Shown: positions 7,211-14,645 of the stretch, piece after piece
How positions within the stretch are numbered: the first letter of the stretch is position 1
Layout of the letters: the number at the start of each line of letters is the position of its first letter
Program-made: the position numbers and the translations under genes
Source: Nitrospirota bacterium
GTDB taxonomy: Bacteria > Nitrospirota > Thermodesulfovibrionia > Thermodesulfovibrionales > JdFR-88
Reading direction: 5' to 3'
NCBI GenBank assembly: GCA_021812785.1
Contig: JAKAMR010000046.1
Location: forward strand, 1-21,263
DNA length: 21,263 bases
The notes under the pieces: model-generated
Databases searched by the model: none
Told to the model about the DNA's origin: nothing
The model's input: the letters and a program-made list of their open reading frames with translations, nothing else

Positions 7211-9028
7211 TTATTTGCCGGACATGACGAGTTTTTTCCCGAACTCCTCCGCATCCACCGGTTTACCGCAGAGGTCCCCCTGCACTTCGTCACACCCCTT
7301 CGAAAAAAGAAATGTCAACTGTTCTTCCGTCTCTACACCCTCTGCTATTACGGTCAGTTTAAGTATATGGGCCATTGCGATTATCGCGTTGATTATCGCC
7401 TGGTAATCCGGGTCCCGAGGAAGGTGCAGAACAAAAGACTTGTCAATCTTTAATTTATGGAACGGCAGTTTCTTAAGGAAGCTCAGGGATGAATACCCCG
7501 TACCGAAATCATCAATGGAGAAACGGACCCCAAGGCCACCAAGGCTGCTTAAATTCCTGGCTGTAAGTTCAGTGTCCTGCATGGCCAGGGTTTCCGTGAT
7601 CTCTATCCCCAGGCAATCAGAGCCTACGCCGGTCTTCCTCAATATATCAAACACCTTTTCCGCCAGGTTCATCTGCTGGAATTGGCGGGCGGAAAGGTTC
7701 ACCGTCATAAAATGCAACGGATAACCGGCTTTTTGCCATTTCCCAAGTTGCTCACAGGCCGCCTGCATGACCCACTGGTCTATCTGCGTGATTAACCCTA
7801 TCTCTTCGGCCATGGGGATGAACCGTCCTGGGGTGAGCAGTCCCAATTCAGGATGCTTCCATCTCACAAGCGCCTCCGCGCCCACGATCTCCCGCGTTTT
7901 TATATCTACCTGGGGCTGATAGTGCACAACCAATTCCTCCTGCTCCACGGCCTGGCGCAGGCTGTTTTCGAACAATATGCGTTCGAGGGTCCTTGTGTTC
8001 AGGGCCGCATTGAAAAACTGGCAATTGTTCCTGCCCTGGTCCTTTGCATAATACATGGCTATATCGGCATTTTTAAGGAGCACTTCGGCATCATCCCCGT
8101 CCTCCGGGTAGATGCTGATGCCGATGCTGGCCGTTACGCGCAATTCATGCGCCTCAATAACAAAAGGGGGTTTAAAAACGTTCATTATCTTCTCTGCGGT
8201 TTTTAAAGCGTCCGCGGGCAGGGTGATGAGCGGGACAAGTATCGTGAACTCATCCCCTCCTAAACGGGCTATCGTATCTACGTCCCTCAAACAGGCGGTA
8301 AGCCGTCCGGCCACGTCCTTAAGCAGCCTGTCGCCCTCCGTGTGCCCCAGCGCGTCATTTATGTTTTTAAACCGGTCCATGTCCAGGAACAGGACCGCGA
8401 GCCCGGAACAGAGGCGGCGTGATTGGGCCAACTCAAGCCTGAGGTGGTCCATGAAGAGCATCTTGTTACAAAGCCCGGTAAGCAGGTCATGATGCGCCTG
8501 GTATTTTATGGTTTCTTCCATTTGCTTGCGATGGGTTATGTCCCTCGCTATCCCGGTAGTTCCCGCCACCTGGCCGGTTTCGCTGTATATGGCAGTCTTT
8601 ATCGTTTCAAACCAGATAATATTCCCTTTTCTGTCCCTTATGCTCTCCTCTATTACCTTTCGCTTGCCGCTGTTTATGACCTCCCTGTCATCGGCAAGGA
8701 ATTTTTTCGCCAGTTTCGATGGCCAGATATCGAAGTCCGTCTTGCCAACTATATCACCGGGTAACATTGCAACGGCTTTACCGTATGCGTCATTGGCCGC
8801 GATGTATCTGCCGTCCTTGTCCTTCATCCAAGCCATATCCGGGATACTGCCAAGTATGGCTTCCTGCCGGCGCGCAGTCTCCCTGACAAGCTCTTCCGCT
8901 CTCTGGAGGTCCATGAACTGCTGGCGGAGCCTGGGATAATAACTTTTCCGGAAAGACCGTTCACCCAGTCCTATTATTTTTTCCCGCAGAGAATCAATGT
9001 CCTCAGGGTCATCGGAGCGCCCGCTCAT
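7211..9028 (-). CDS. PAS-GGDEF-EAL cyclic-di-GMP signalling protein
   Basis: A 605-residue soluble-looking protein with no membrane segment or signal peptide. Order of parts: an N-terminal segment with the run EKIIGLGERSFRKSYYPRLR (residues 16-35), a short helix, one PAS domain (about 52-167, with GKTDFDIWP), a GGDEF domain and an EAL domain. The cyclase motif LGGDEF is intact (GGDEF at 257-261) and is preceded by a product-inhibition site RDVD (248-251) at the normal five-residue distance. The phosphodiesterase side also looks complete: EAL (385-387), NLSARQF, EITET, DDFGTGY (506-512), KIDKSF and AEGVE (562-566). Either or both activities are possible. Near the C-terminus QGDLCGKP replaces the common QGYLFSKP. 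Its start overlaps the end of the ErcA-like gene by 20 bases and has GAGGACATAT before the ATG, so the two are co-transcribed. A role in linking a sensed signal to motility through c-di-GMP is inferred from context. Confidence 0.93.
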   Translation of the reverse strand: MSGRSDDPEDIDSLREKIIGLGERSFRKSYYPRLRQQFMDLQRAEELVRETARRQEAILGSIPDMAWMKDKDGRYIAANDAYGKAVAMLPGDIVGKTDFDIWPSKLAKKFLADDREVINSGKRKVIEESIRDRKGNIIWFETIKTAIYSETGQVAGTTGIARDITHRKQMEETIKYQAHHDLLTGLCNKMLFMDHLRLELAQSRRLCSGLAVLFLDMDRFKNINDALGHTEGDRLLKDVAGRLTACLRDVDTIARLGGDEFTILVPLITLPADALKTAEKIMNVFKPPFVIEAHELRVTASIGISIYPEDGDDAEVLLKNADIAMYYAKDQGRNNCQFFNAALNTRTLERILFENSLRQAVEQEELVVHYQPQVDIKTREIVGAEALVRWKHPELGLLTPGRFIPMAEEIGLITQIDQWVMQAACEQLGKWQKAGYPLHFMTVNLSARQFQQMNLAEKVFDILRKTGVGSDCLGIEITETLAMQDTELTARNLSSLGGLGVRFSIDDFGTGYSSLSFLKKLPFHKLKIDKSFVLHLPRDPDYQAIINAIIAMAHILKLTVIAEGVETEEQLTFLFSKGCDEVQGDLCGKPVDAEEFGKKLVMSGK

Positions 9029-10196
9029 ATATGTCCTCTATGTCCTTTTGCGAAGGTCTTCTGGGGTTAGTTGCGAGACAGGGATCATTAATCGCCTTTC
9101 TGGCAAGCTCAGCAATATCGCCGCGACCAAAAAATCCCAGGTTGCCAAAAGGCAGTTCCGCATTAAGATCTTTTTTCATGGCTTTCAGCGCCTTTAAAAG
9201 CGCGCCTTTTTTCTCGTCCTGGGTCATCCCTTTTTCAAATGCGCCAAATGCCTTCCCGCCAGCAAATGCTTCCCCAATTGTCTCGTACCTCTCCCGCGCA
9301 TGTTCGTAATTGAACTCCACCACAAGGTCCAAAAGAAACGCATTGCACTGGCCGTGGGGATTATCCAGGTGGCCGCCCAGACTGTGGGCCATCGCATGCA
9401 CCAGCCCCAGGCTCGCATTGGAGAAGGCAAGCCCGGCATAAAGGCTGCCCATCATTGTCTTCGAGCGGAGGTCAAGATTGTCCGGCTCTTTTATCGACCG
9501 GCCAAGATTTGCGGCCAGCAAACGGACCGCTTCCAGCGAAAAAAGGTCAGTGATCGGGGAATGGGCGGTCGAAACAAAGGCCTCAAAGGCATGGGTAAGA
9601 GCATCTATTCCAGTATAAGCCGAAAGATCGCTATCCATTGTTGTGAGTACAACGGGGTCCAAAAGGGAAACATCCGGGACCACCGTCTTGCTGATAATAG
9701 CGATCTTCACTTTTCTGCCTTCATCGGTGATAATGGCGAACTGGGAGACGTCCGCGGAACTCCCGGCTGTGGTGGGGATACAGATCAACGGAGGCCCCGG
9801 ACTAGGTATCCGGTCTACCCCTTCAAAATCGAGTATATGTCCCGTATTTGAGCTTACGATGCCGATGCCTTTGGCGCAGTCGATCGAGCTTCCCCCTCCG
9901 GCGGCGACGATAGTATCACATTTCTCGCGTTCGTAAAACCGGGCGCCATCCATGACCTCCTGAGACCTGGGGTTGGGAGTGACGTCCGCAAAAAAATGAT
10001 ATGGAATGCCCGCAGCCTCAAAACTGGCCGCCACATCTTCGGCCCATCCGGCAGCCATGATGCCGGGGTCGGTCACGATAAGAGCCTTCGAAGCCCCGAA
10101 GTTCTTTGCATAGCGCGCCGCCATGTGCCTGGCCCCTTCGCCGAATATTAATTCCGGCGCGACAAATTTTCTAAGTTCCATATGATCGTCAGGCAT
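9009..10196 (-). CDS. ercA: Iron-containing alcohol dehydrogenase family protein, ErcA-like
   Basis: A 395-residue member of the group III (iron-dependent) alcohol dehydrogenases, which interconvert alcohols and aldehydes with NAD(P). The nucleotide-binding motif GGGSSIDCAKG is at 100-110. All four metal ligands expected for the family are present: D198 and H202 in TGIDALTH, H267 in GLVHAMAH, H281 in NPHGQCN. The usual TTAGTGSEVT stretch reads TTAGSSADVS (142-151), and the N-terminus LRKFVAPELIFGEGARH, as I remember it, is that of ErcA. In Pseudomonas aeruginosa ErcA is a dehydrogenase-like protein needed for regulation of ethanol oxidation genes rather than for catalysis. Linkage to a PAS-containing signalling gene, overlapping by 20 bases, supports a sensory or regulatory role here. 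A catalytic alcohol dehydrogenase cannot be excluded. ATG at 10196 follows GAAGG; a second ATG at codon 6 has no ribosome-binding site. Confidence 0.88.
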   Translation of the reverse strand: MPDDHMELRKFVAPELIFGEGARHMAARYAKNFGASKALIVTDPGIMAAGWAEDVAASFEAAGIPYHFFADVTPNPRSQEVMDGARFYEREKCDTIVAAGGGSSIDCAKGIGIVSSNTGHILDFEGVDRIPSPGPPLICIPTTAGSSADVSQFAIITDEGRKVKIAIISKTVVPDVSLLDPVVLTTMDSDLSAYTGIDALTHAFEAFVSTAHSPITDLFSLEAVRLLAANLGRSIKEPDNLDLRSKTMMGSLYAGLAFSNASLGLVHAMAHSLGGHLDNPHGQCNAFLLDLVVEFNYEHARERYETIGEAFAGGKAFGAFEKGMTQDEKKGALLKALKAMKKDLNAELPFGNLGFFGRGDIAELARKAINDPCLATNPRRPSQKDIEDIYERALR

Positions 10197-10246
10197 TGGC
10201 CAACCTTCGGGGGTTTTTTGATTTTATATCAACACATCCCGTTTAA

Positions 10247-10274
10247 ATTATAGACCCAAAAAAAAGCAGCTCAA
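10247..10274 (-). promoter_or_regulatory. Sigma-70-type promoter of the ercA-like/GGDEF-EAL/pyk unit
   Basis: Minus-strand TTGAGC (10274-10269), a 16-base spacer containing a T-run, and a perfect TATAAT (10252-10247). The start would be near 10240, about 44 bases before the ErcA-like ATG. It lies between the flgE terminator (10299-10326) and the gene, so this block probably has housekeeping transcription separate from the flanking sigma-54-type flagellar units. Confidence 0.65.
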
Positions 10275-10298
10275 GCAAATAGGACACTGTCTAGGGAC

Positions 10299-10326
10299 AA
10301 AAAAAGGGGCGGCCTTCAGGCCGCCC
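10299..10326 (-). terminator. Intrinsic terminator after flgE
   Basis: A perfect 8-base-pair GC stem (GGGCGGCC at 10307-10314 and GGCCGCCC at 10319-10326) around a 4-base TTCA loop. On the minus strand it is followed, after one C, by seven T (10305-10299). It lies about 57 bases beyond the flgE stop and closes the fliK-flgD-flgE unit. Confidence 0.92.
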
Positions 10327-10382
10327 GGGAACAGGAGTTTTTTTACTTTTTCAAATTTATCTCACTTAAAACTCACGCTATT

Positions 10383-11651
10383 TTACTGCTTCATGTTCAC
10401 CAGGGTCTGCATGAGCTGGTCCATCGTGGTGATCATCTTGGAGTTGGCCTCGTAACCGCTTTGCGCCGCGATCATCTTGACGAACTGGTCCGAGAGGTCA
10501 ACGTTGCTTTCCTCGAGGCTACCGGAGTTGACGCTGCCTAAGCCGGCGGTCTGGGGCTTGCCTATCAGGGCCTGCCCGGAGTCAACGGTCTGCGAGTACA
10601 GATTGCCGTCAAGCTGCTGGAGACTTGTGGGAGAGTCAAAGTTCGCAAGCACTACCTGTCCCAGCGTCTTCTGCTGACCGTTTGTGAACGTGCCTGTTAT
10701 GACGCCGTTTTTATCTATGCTGTAATTTTCCAGCGTGCCCGCGGGGCTGCCGTCCTGGGTAATATTCTCCACGGAAAAATCAGAAGCGAACTGGGTAGTG
10801 CCATCAAGACCCGTCCCGCTCTCAGGCGGATTGATGGCGGTGCCGTAATCGAACGCTATGTTTTGAGAGGTGGCGAAATTAAAGGTGATGGGGGCATCAT
10901 TGCTGTCGCTGACCAGGGCGCCGCTTGAATTGAAGGAGAGGTTCTGCGTGCCCGCAACCGTGGGATTGCCTGACGTGTCATTGTACACATAATTCACTGT
11001 CCAGTTGCTGTTGCCTCCGGACGCCCCGGTGTTAGTGAAATAGGCCGTTACCTGGTGGGCAACGCCCTGGACATCGTAAGCGGTGACGGCTGTGGAATAG
11101 TCGAAGTTCGTAGGTGTCCCGCCGGCCCCGCCCGTAAGGCTGAACGCGCCCGTTACCGGGGCCGTGGACTGCAGGTTCAGCTTCATGCCGACCGAAGTGG
11201 TTTCCTGAGGTGGTATCTGGGAAACCGTGAGCGTGAGGTTGCCGATAGTGCCTGTTATATTGCCATTTGCATCGGCCTGATAGCCCTGCAGGACATCGCC
11301 CTGGGAGTCTACTATATTGCCGCTTTTATCCATAGAAAACTGGCCGGCCCTGGTATAACGTTCTCCGCTTGACCCGTTGACGACAAAGAAGCCGTTGCCC
11401 TCGATGGCCATATCAAGGGCGTTCGAGGTGGTCTCCAGGGCGCCCTGGGTAAACTGTTGGGAGACGTTATCCACCCTTACTCCGCTGCCCACCTGCATTC
11501 CCGCCATCTCCGAGGACAGGACATCCCCAAAAGCAGTGTCCGAATTTTTGAACCCCACCGTGTTCTGGTTGGCTATATTGTTGCCAATGACCGAAAGCTG
11601 GGTGTCTTCCGAGTTAAGTCCGCTTACCGCCGTGTACATTGATGAGATCAT
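10383..11651 (-). CDS. flgE: FlgE, flagellar hook protein
   Basis: FlgE polymerises into the hook, the flexible joint between rod and filament. The 422-residue product has the conserved rod/hook N-terminus (MISSMYTAVSGLNS, then GNNIANQNTVGFKNSDTAF at about 23-41), the segment LDMAIEGNGFFVV near 83-95, a Gly/Ser/Thr-rich variable middle, and the conserved C-terminal helix ending (SLEESNVDLSDQFVKMIAAQ, then SGYEANSKMI). Length is typical. No signal peptide is present, as expected for a substrate of the flagellar export system. ATG at 11651 is preceded by AAAGGAGGAATT, and the flgD stop is 16 bases upstream. A strong terminator follows. Confidence 0.97.
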   Translation of the reverse strand: MISSMYTAVSGLNSEDTQLSVIGNNIANQNTVGFKNSDTAFGDVLSSEMAGMQVGSGVRVDNVSQQFTQGALETTSNALDMAIEGNGFFVVNGSSGERYTRAGQFSMDKSGNIVDSQGDVLQGYQADANGNITGTIGNLTLTVSQIPPQETTSVGMKLNLQSTAPVTGAFSLTGGAGGTPTNFDYSTAVTAYDVQGVAHQVTAYFTNTGASGGNSNWTVNYVYNDTSGNPTVAGTQNLSFNSSGALVSDSNDAPITFNFATSQNIAFDYGTAINPPESGTGLDGTTQFASDFSVENITQDGSPAGTLENYSIDKNGVITGTFTNGQQKTLGQVVLANFDSPTSLQQLDGNLYSQTVDSGQALIGKPQTAGLGSVNSGSLEESNVDLSDQFVKMIAAQSGYEANSKMITTMDQLMQTLVNMKQ

Positions 11652-11667
11652 CTCTATAATTCCTCCT

Positions 11668-12090
11668 TTATTGGCTGTTTTTTACTTCCGTGATATCGCT
11701 CATGGAAACGGTTGTGCTGTCAGAAAGCTCAAGGCTGGTCTGGTTGTTCTGGAAAGATACCCCCGTGACCTGAGCCGTGTCCCCGCCAGAAGTGGTAACG
11801 TATTTGCCGATCATGCTGCTAGCCATTACATTACTTGAGAGGCTGCCCATTGAGGTGTTCAGATTGCTCAGCTGTTCGAGCTGGCTGAACTGGGCAAGCT
11901 GGGAGGTGAACTGCGTGCCGTCCATGGGCTGGAGAGGGTCCTGGTACTGCAGCTGGGTGGTCAACAACTGCAGGAACTGATTTTGCAAGGCGCCAGCGCT
12001 GGGCATGGTGCTGCTCGTCGAACCAGCTATACCGGAAGAACCCGCCTGATTGTTGACTATTCCAGTGAGGCCGTTTGTGCTTGTGCTCAT
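11668..12090 (-). CDS. flgD: FlgD, hook-cap scaffolding protein (short form)
   Basis: FlgD sits at the tip of the growing hook and directs FlgE assembly. The 140-residue product has a Ser/Thr/Gly-rich N-terminus, the FlgD signature FLQLLTTQLQYQDPLQPMDG (about 39-58), and the following FTSQLAQFSQLEQLSNLN. The remainder (SSMIGKYVTTSGGDTAQVTG, then SFQNNQTSLELSDSTTVSMS) corresponds to a single beta domain. Enterobacterial FlgD is about 230 residues; this is a short form similar in length to that of Bacillus, lacking the second beta domain. ATG at 12090 follows AAAGGAGGACTTTGC, and the fliK stop is 16 bases upstream. Confidence 0.95.
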   Translation of the reverse strand: MSTSTNGLTGIVNNQAGSSGIAGSTSSTMPSAGALQNQFLQLLTTQLQYQDPLQPMDGTQFTSQLAQFSQLEQLSNLNTSMGSLSSNVMASSMIGKYVTTSGGDTAQVTGVSFQNNQTSLELSDSTTVSMSDITEVKNSQ

Positions 12091-12106
12091 TTTGCAAAGT
12101 CCTCCT

Positions 12107-13996
12107 TTAAGCGAACAGACTTAAACGGCCTCCGCCCGCAACTGCTGCGGGCCTTTGGCCGGTTTTCTCGATCTGTATGGTCTTTGTTTTGTCCCCGGAT
12201 TTGTCCCCGCCGCCGGTAGACTCCTGCCGCTCGCCATTTTTCCGGTTCCTTAATGAAACGGAAAAACTGCCGACATTGATCCCTTCGCCAGCAAGTTTGC
12301 TTGCGATATCCCCCAGATGCCCCTCGATCACTTCCTTTCCGATTGATTCCGAAGCGTTTATGTGCGCGTTCAGATGCCCCTTATCCATATAAAGTTTTAT
12401 GTCCATCTTGCCCAACCCTTCGGGCTCTATCCTTACCTCTATTGAATTATCCGCCTGCTTCGTGACAACAAAAGGCTCATCTTGCAGGGGAACAACCCTT
12501 GCCATTGCAATATGAGCCTTGTCCGAAAGGGCGTTTGTATTTACGGAGCCGCTGTTGCCGGGCGTAAGGGCAATGCCCTTGTCCGGGGTTTGAACGCCCT
12601 GCGCGCCGGCTGCCAGTCCGCTGCTCTTTATCCCATCTTTGAGGGCGGTCTGGATATTTTTAGCATCCGCAGCCCCTTGGGGCAGTATGAATTTGCCTTG
12701 GACGGACACGCCACCGGAACGCCCCGAACCCGCTGTTGCCCCGCCTCCCTGAGAGGAAGTCCCTGAAAGGCCCTGGCCCGCCAGGCTTGAGTTGCCCTGT
12801 TTGGCGGACAAAAAACCATTTTGGCCGCGCTCGCCGTCTTTCCGTTGCCCGCCGTCGTTCTGCCCGCCGCCCGCATCTTTTCCCTGTAACTCTTTGCCCT
12901 GAACAGCGGTTCCCAAATCTTTATCTTTAGCCTTGGCGTCATCAATGCCTTTGAGCTTTAGATCTTCAGAAAGATCTTTGTTTTTTCCCGCATCGACATT
13001 TTTATCTTCAGCCTTCATATCGCCAGATAAAGCCGTCGCACCAGAAAATTCTTTTTTTATGGCCGCTCCAGTGCCGGCCAGGACTGCTTCCGGCGACGAT
13101 TCTCCGCTTGCAGTGCCGCTGCCGTTTGCCGCAGTTTCAGTTTCTCCCGCCCCCGCATCACCTACCGTCTCACTTAATTGTCCGGACTTAACCGCAAGTC
13201 CGGCGGATTCTGTGGATTTGCCCTTGGAATCAATTGCCAAAGACAGGTCAGCATCCTGTACTTGCTTCCCATCGTTTTTACCCTGGCCCCCATTGTCTGT
13301 AATCTGGACGGATATCGCCCCGGACTCCAGTGCCGCTGCGGCCCCCGAAAACAAAGCCGTTGTCTGCAACGTATCCGGCAATGTTTTTTTAACTGTTATT
13401 TTTTCTTTCGCTTTTGATTTTGTTTTTATATCCTGCCTGGAAGCAACGGCGGGCTCCTTCTCTTTTTGCGTTGATACTCCCGGCAGCAGATCCGCCTCGT
13501 CTCCGGAGCCCGCTTCCTGCGGGCTTCCCGTGTCCTGCGTGTCTTTTAAATGCCCCGAGGCGATCAGGCTTCCTATGATCCCTGAAATGTTCATATCCTT
13601 CAGGTCTTTGGAAGACGTATTTTTATTTTTGGGACCCGTATCCCCGGAAAGGCTCTCTCTTGAAATCGCGTGGCCCCCGTGCACTTTGCCCGTCTCTGCA
13701 TGCTGGCTGCCCCCTGCATGCTGGTTGGATGATCCACCAATTGCGGTTGTTTTGGATCCGCTCTTTTTAACGTCCTCACCCTGGACCGTTTTCGTCTGCC
13801 CGGAGTTATTTGTCTGCCCTTCAGTTTTTCTGGTTTCGCGGACGGCCCCCCCGCCTGAGGTGCCTGAAAATGAACTGCCCGATGCCGCCGATGCATGGGC
13901 TTCCTGCAGAGCATCAGGAAAGGAAACATTCGGACCTGCAGCTGATGATTGACTTTTCCCGGCAGAAGCGCTCTGAACGGCTTTTATTGAATGCAT
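12107..13996 (-). CDS. fliK: FliK, flagellar hook-length control protein
   Basis: FliK is secreted during hook growth, measures hook length and triggers the FlhB specificity switch. From the ATG at 13996 the product is 629 residues. Residues 1 to about 500 are low-complexity, rich in Gly, Ser, Ala, Lys, Asp and Gln. The C-terminal Flg_hook domain (about 505-585) contains IEVRIEPEGLGKMDIKLYMD and EGINVGSFSVSLRNRKNGER. It is much longer than the roughly 400-residue Salmonella FliK, all of the excess lying in the disordered part. The frame stays open further upstream to 14188, but that stretch crosses a terminator and a sigma-54-type promoter whose start point (about 14015) excludes the earlier ATGs. 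The ATG at 14014 would be practically leaderless, so 13996 is preferred although only a weak AGG precedes it. Confidence 0.9.
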   Translation of the reverse strand: MHSIKAVQSASAGKSQSSAAGPNVSFPDALQEAHASAASGSSFSGTSGGGAVRETRKTEGQTNNSGQTKTVQGEDVKKSGSKTTAIGGSSNQHAGGSQHAETGKVHGGHAISRESLSGDTGPKNKNTSSKDLKDMNISGIIGSLIASGHLKDTQDTGSPQEAGSGDEADLLPGVSTQKEKEPAVASRQDIKTKSKAKEKITVKKTLPDTLQTTALFSGAAAALESGAISVQITDNGGQGKNDGKQVQDADLSLAIDSKGKSTESAGLAVKSGQLSETVGDAGAGETETAANGSGTASGESSPEAVLAGTGAAIKKEFSGATALSGDMKAEDKNVDAGKNKDLSEDLKLKGIDDAKAKDKDLGTAVQGKELQGKDAGGGQNDGGQRKDGERGQNGFLSAKQGNSSLAGQGLSGTSSQGGGATAGSGRSGGVSVQGKFILPQGAADAKNIQTALKDGIKSSGLAAGAQGVQTPDKGIALTPGNSGSVNTNALSDKAHIAMARVVPLQDEPFVVTKQADNSIEVRIEPEGLGKMDIKLYMDKGHLNAHINASESIGKEVIEGHLGDIASKLAGEGINVGSFSVSLRNRKNGERQESTGGGDKSGDKTKTIQIEKTGQRPAAVAGGGRLSLFA

Positions 13997-14025
13997 AATG
14001 CCTGATGGATTCATGCAGGCATACA

Positions 14026-14041
14026 AACAATAAGCGTGCCA
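14026..14041 (-). promoter_or_regulatory. Sigma-54 (-24/-12) promoter of the fliK-flgD-flgE unit
   Basis: The minus strand reads TGGCACGCTTATTGTT. The whole -24 block TGGCACG, the spacing and TTG of the -12 block match the RpoN consensus; only the C at -12 is replaced by T. The predicted start is near 14015, 19 bases before the preferred fliK ATG. It lies between the terminator of the preceding unit (14089-14121) and fliK, which is the expected place for a new promoter. Confidence 0.82.
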
Positions 14042-14088
14042 GCATGCCAAAAAACCTGCAAAAAAAGCATAAGGGCTGAATTTAAAAT

Positions 14089-14121
14089 AAAAAAAACCGG
14101 ATTTTCTATATCCGGTTTTTT
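14089..14121 (-). terminator. Intrinsic terminator after the MotE-like gene
   Basis: Inverted repeat with a CCGGAT/ATCCGG core (14097-14102 and 14110-14115), extended by A/T arms, around a 7-base loop. Eight T follow on the minus strand (14096-14089). The A and T flanks make it potentially bidirectional. It lies about 40 bases after the MotE-like stop and ends the flgB-led unit before the fliK promoter. Confidence 0.85.
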
Positions 14122-14162
14122 GAATCTGAAGCGTTTCGTTCGTTTTCGGAGAGATGAAAGAT

Positions 14163-14645
14163 TTACCGGCTAGGAATTTTTTTCCCAAGCGAAAGTATTC
14201 TGATTGAGATGGCGGCCGCCTCCTTGGGAGTCATGGCGGCCATGACGGCAGCGGCCTTTCTTGGCTTCATCATAAGCATTACTTTAACTGCGGTAGCCGC
14301 ATCCAGACCGGAGATGGTCTGGGCTGTATTTTCGGGCGGCATGGTTTCATAGACCTTAACGAGCCTTGCCATGGCCGCGCTGGAAAGTGAATTGAGCTGT
14401 TTGATAGCCGCCTGCACCTGAGTCAGGAGGTCCTGGTATTTGGCTATTCTTGCGTCCACGTCCTTCTTTAGCGCTTCGAGCCTGGTGCTTGAGACATCCA
14501 GCGCCTCCTGTCTGTCCTGAAGCTCTTTACCGCCGGACGGTGGGATCGAGATCACATATTTTTGCTGGGCGGCGTGGCAAAAAAGAACCAACGGAGAAAA
14601 AGAAAAAAACATAAATGTTGCGGTGAACGCACAGAACTTTTTCAT
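14163..14645 (-). CDS. MotE-like flagellar protein (FlbB/MotE family), exported
   Basis: A 160-residue protein with an N-terminal signal sequence (MKK then a hydrophobic core to about residue 23, with a likely cleavage after CHA near 25). A coiled coil follows (about 40-90). The C-terminal domain of about 60 residues contains YETMPPENTAQTISGLDAAT and MMKPRKAAAVMAAMTPKEAA. This domain is shared by MotE and the N-terminal region of MgtE-type proteins. In other bacteria MotE acts as a periplasmic chaperone for motility proteins, and related genes are commonly found between fliJ and fliK. The specific function here is not established. ATG at 14645 overlaps the fliJ stop (ATGA, 14642-14645). It is the last gene before a terminator. 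Confidence 0.82.
   Translation of the reverse strand: MKKFCAFTATFMFFSFSPLVLFCHAAQQKYVISIPPSGGKELQDRQEALDVSSTRLEALKKDVDARIAKYQDLLTQVQAAIKQLNSLSSAAMARLVKVYETMPPENTAQTISGLDAATAVKVMLMMKPRKAAAVMAAMTPKEAAAISIRILSLGKKIPSR

Noticed and set aside
12933..13952. Plus-strand open frame of 339 codons
   Set aside because: Lies entirely antisense to fliK and is rich in Ser, Pro, Ala and Phe, the mirror of FliK low-complexity codons. No recognisable domain or ribosome site.
5653..14079. Shared octamer CAGCCCTT about 30-40 bases upstream of the fliL and fliK promoters as an activator site
   Set aside because: Absent upstream of the flgB promoter, and one shared octamer in two windows of this size is not unlikely by chance.
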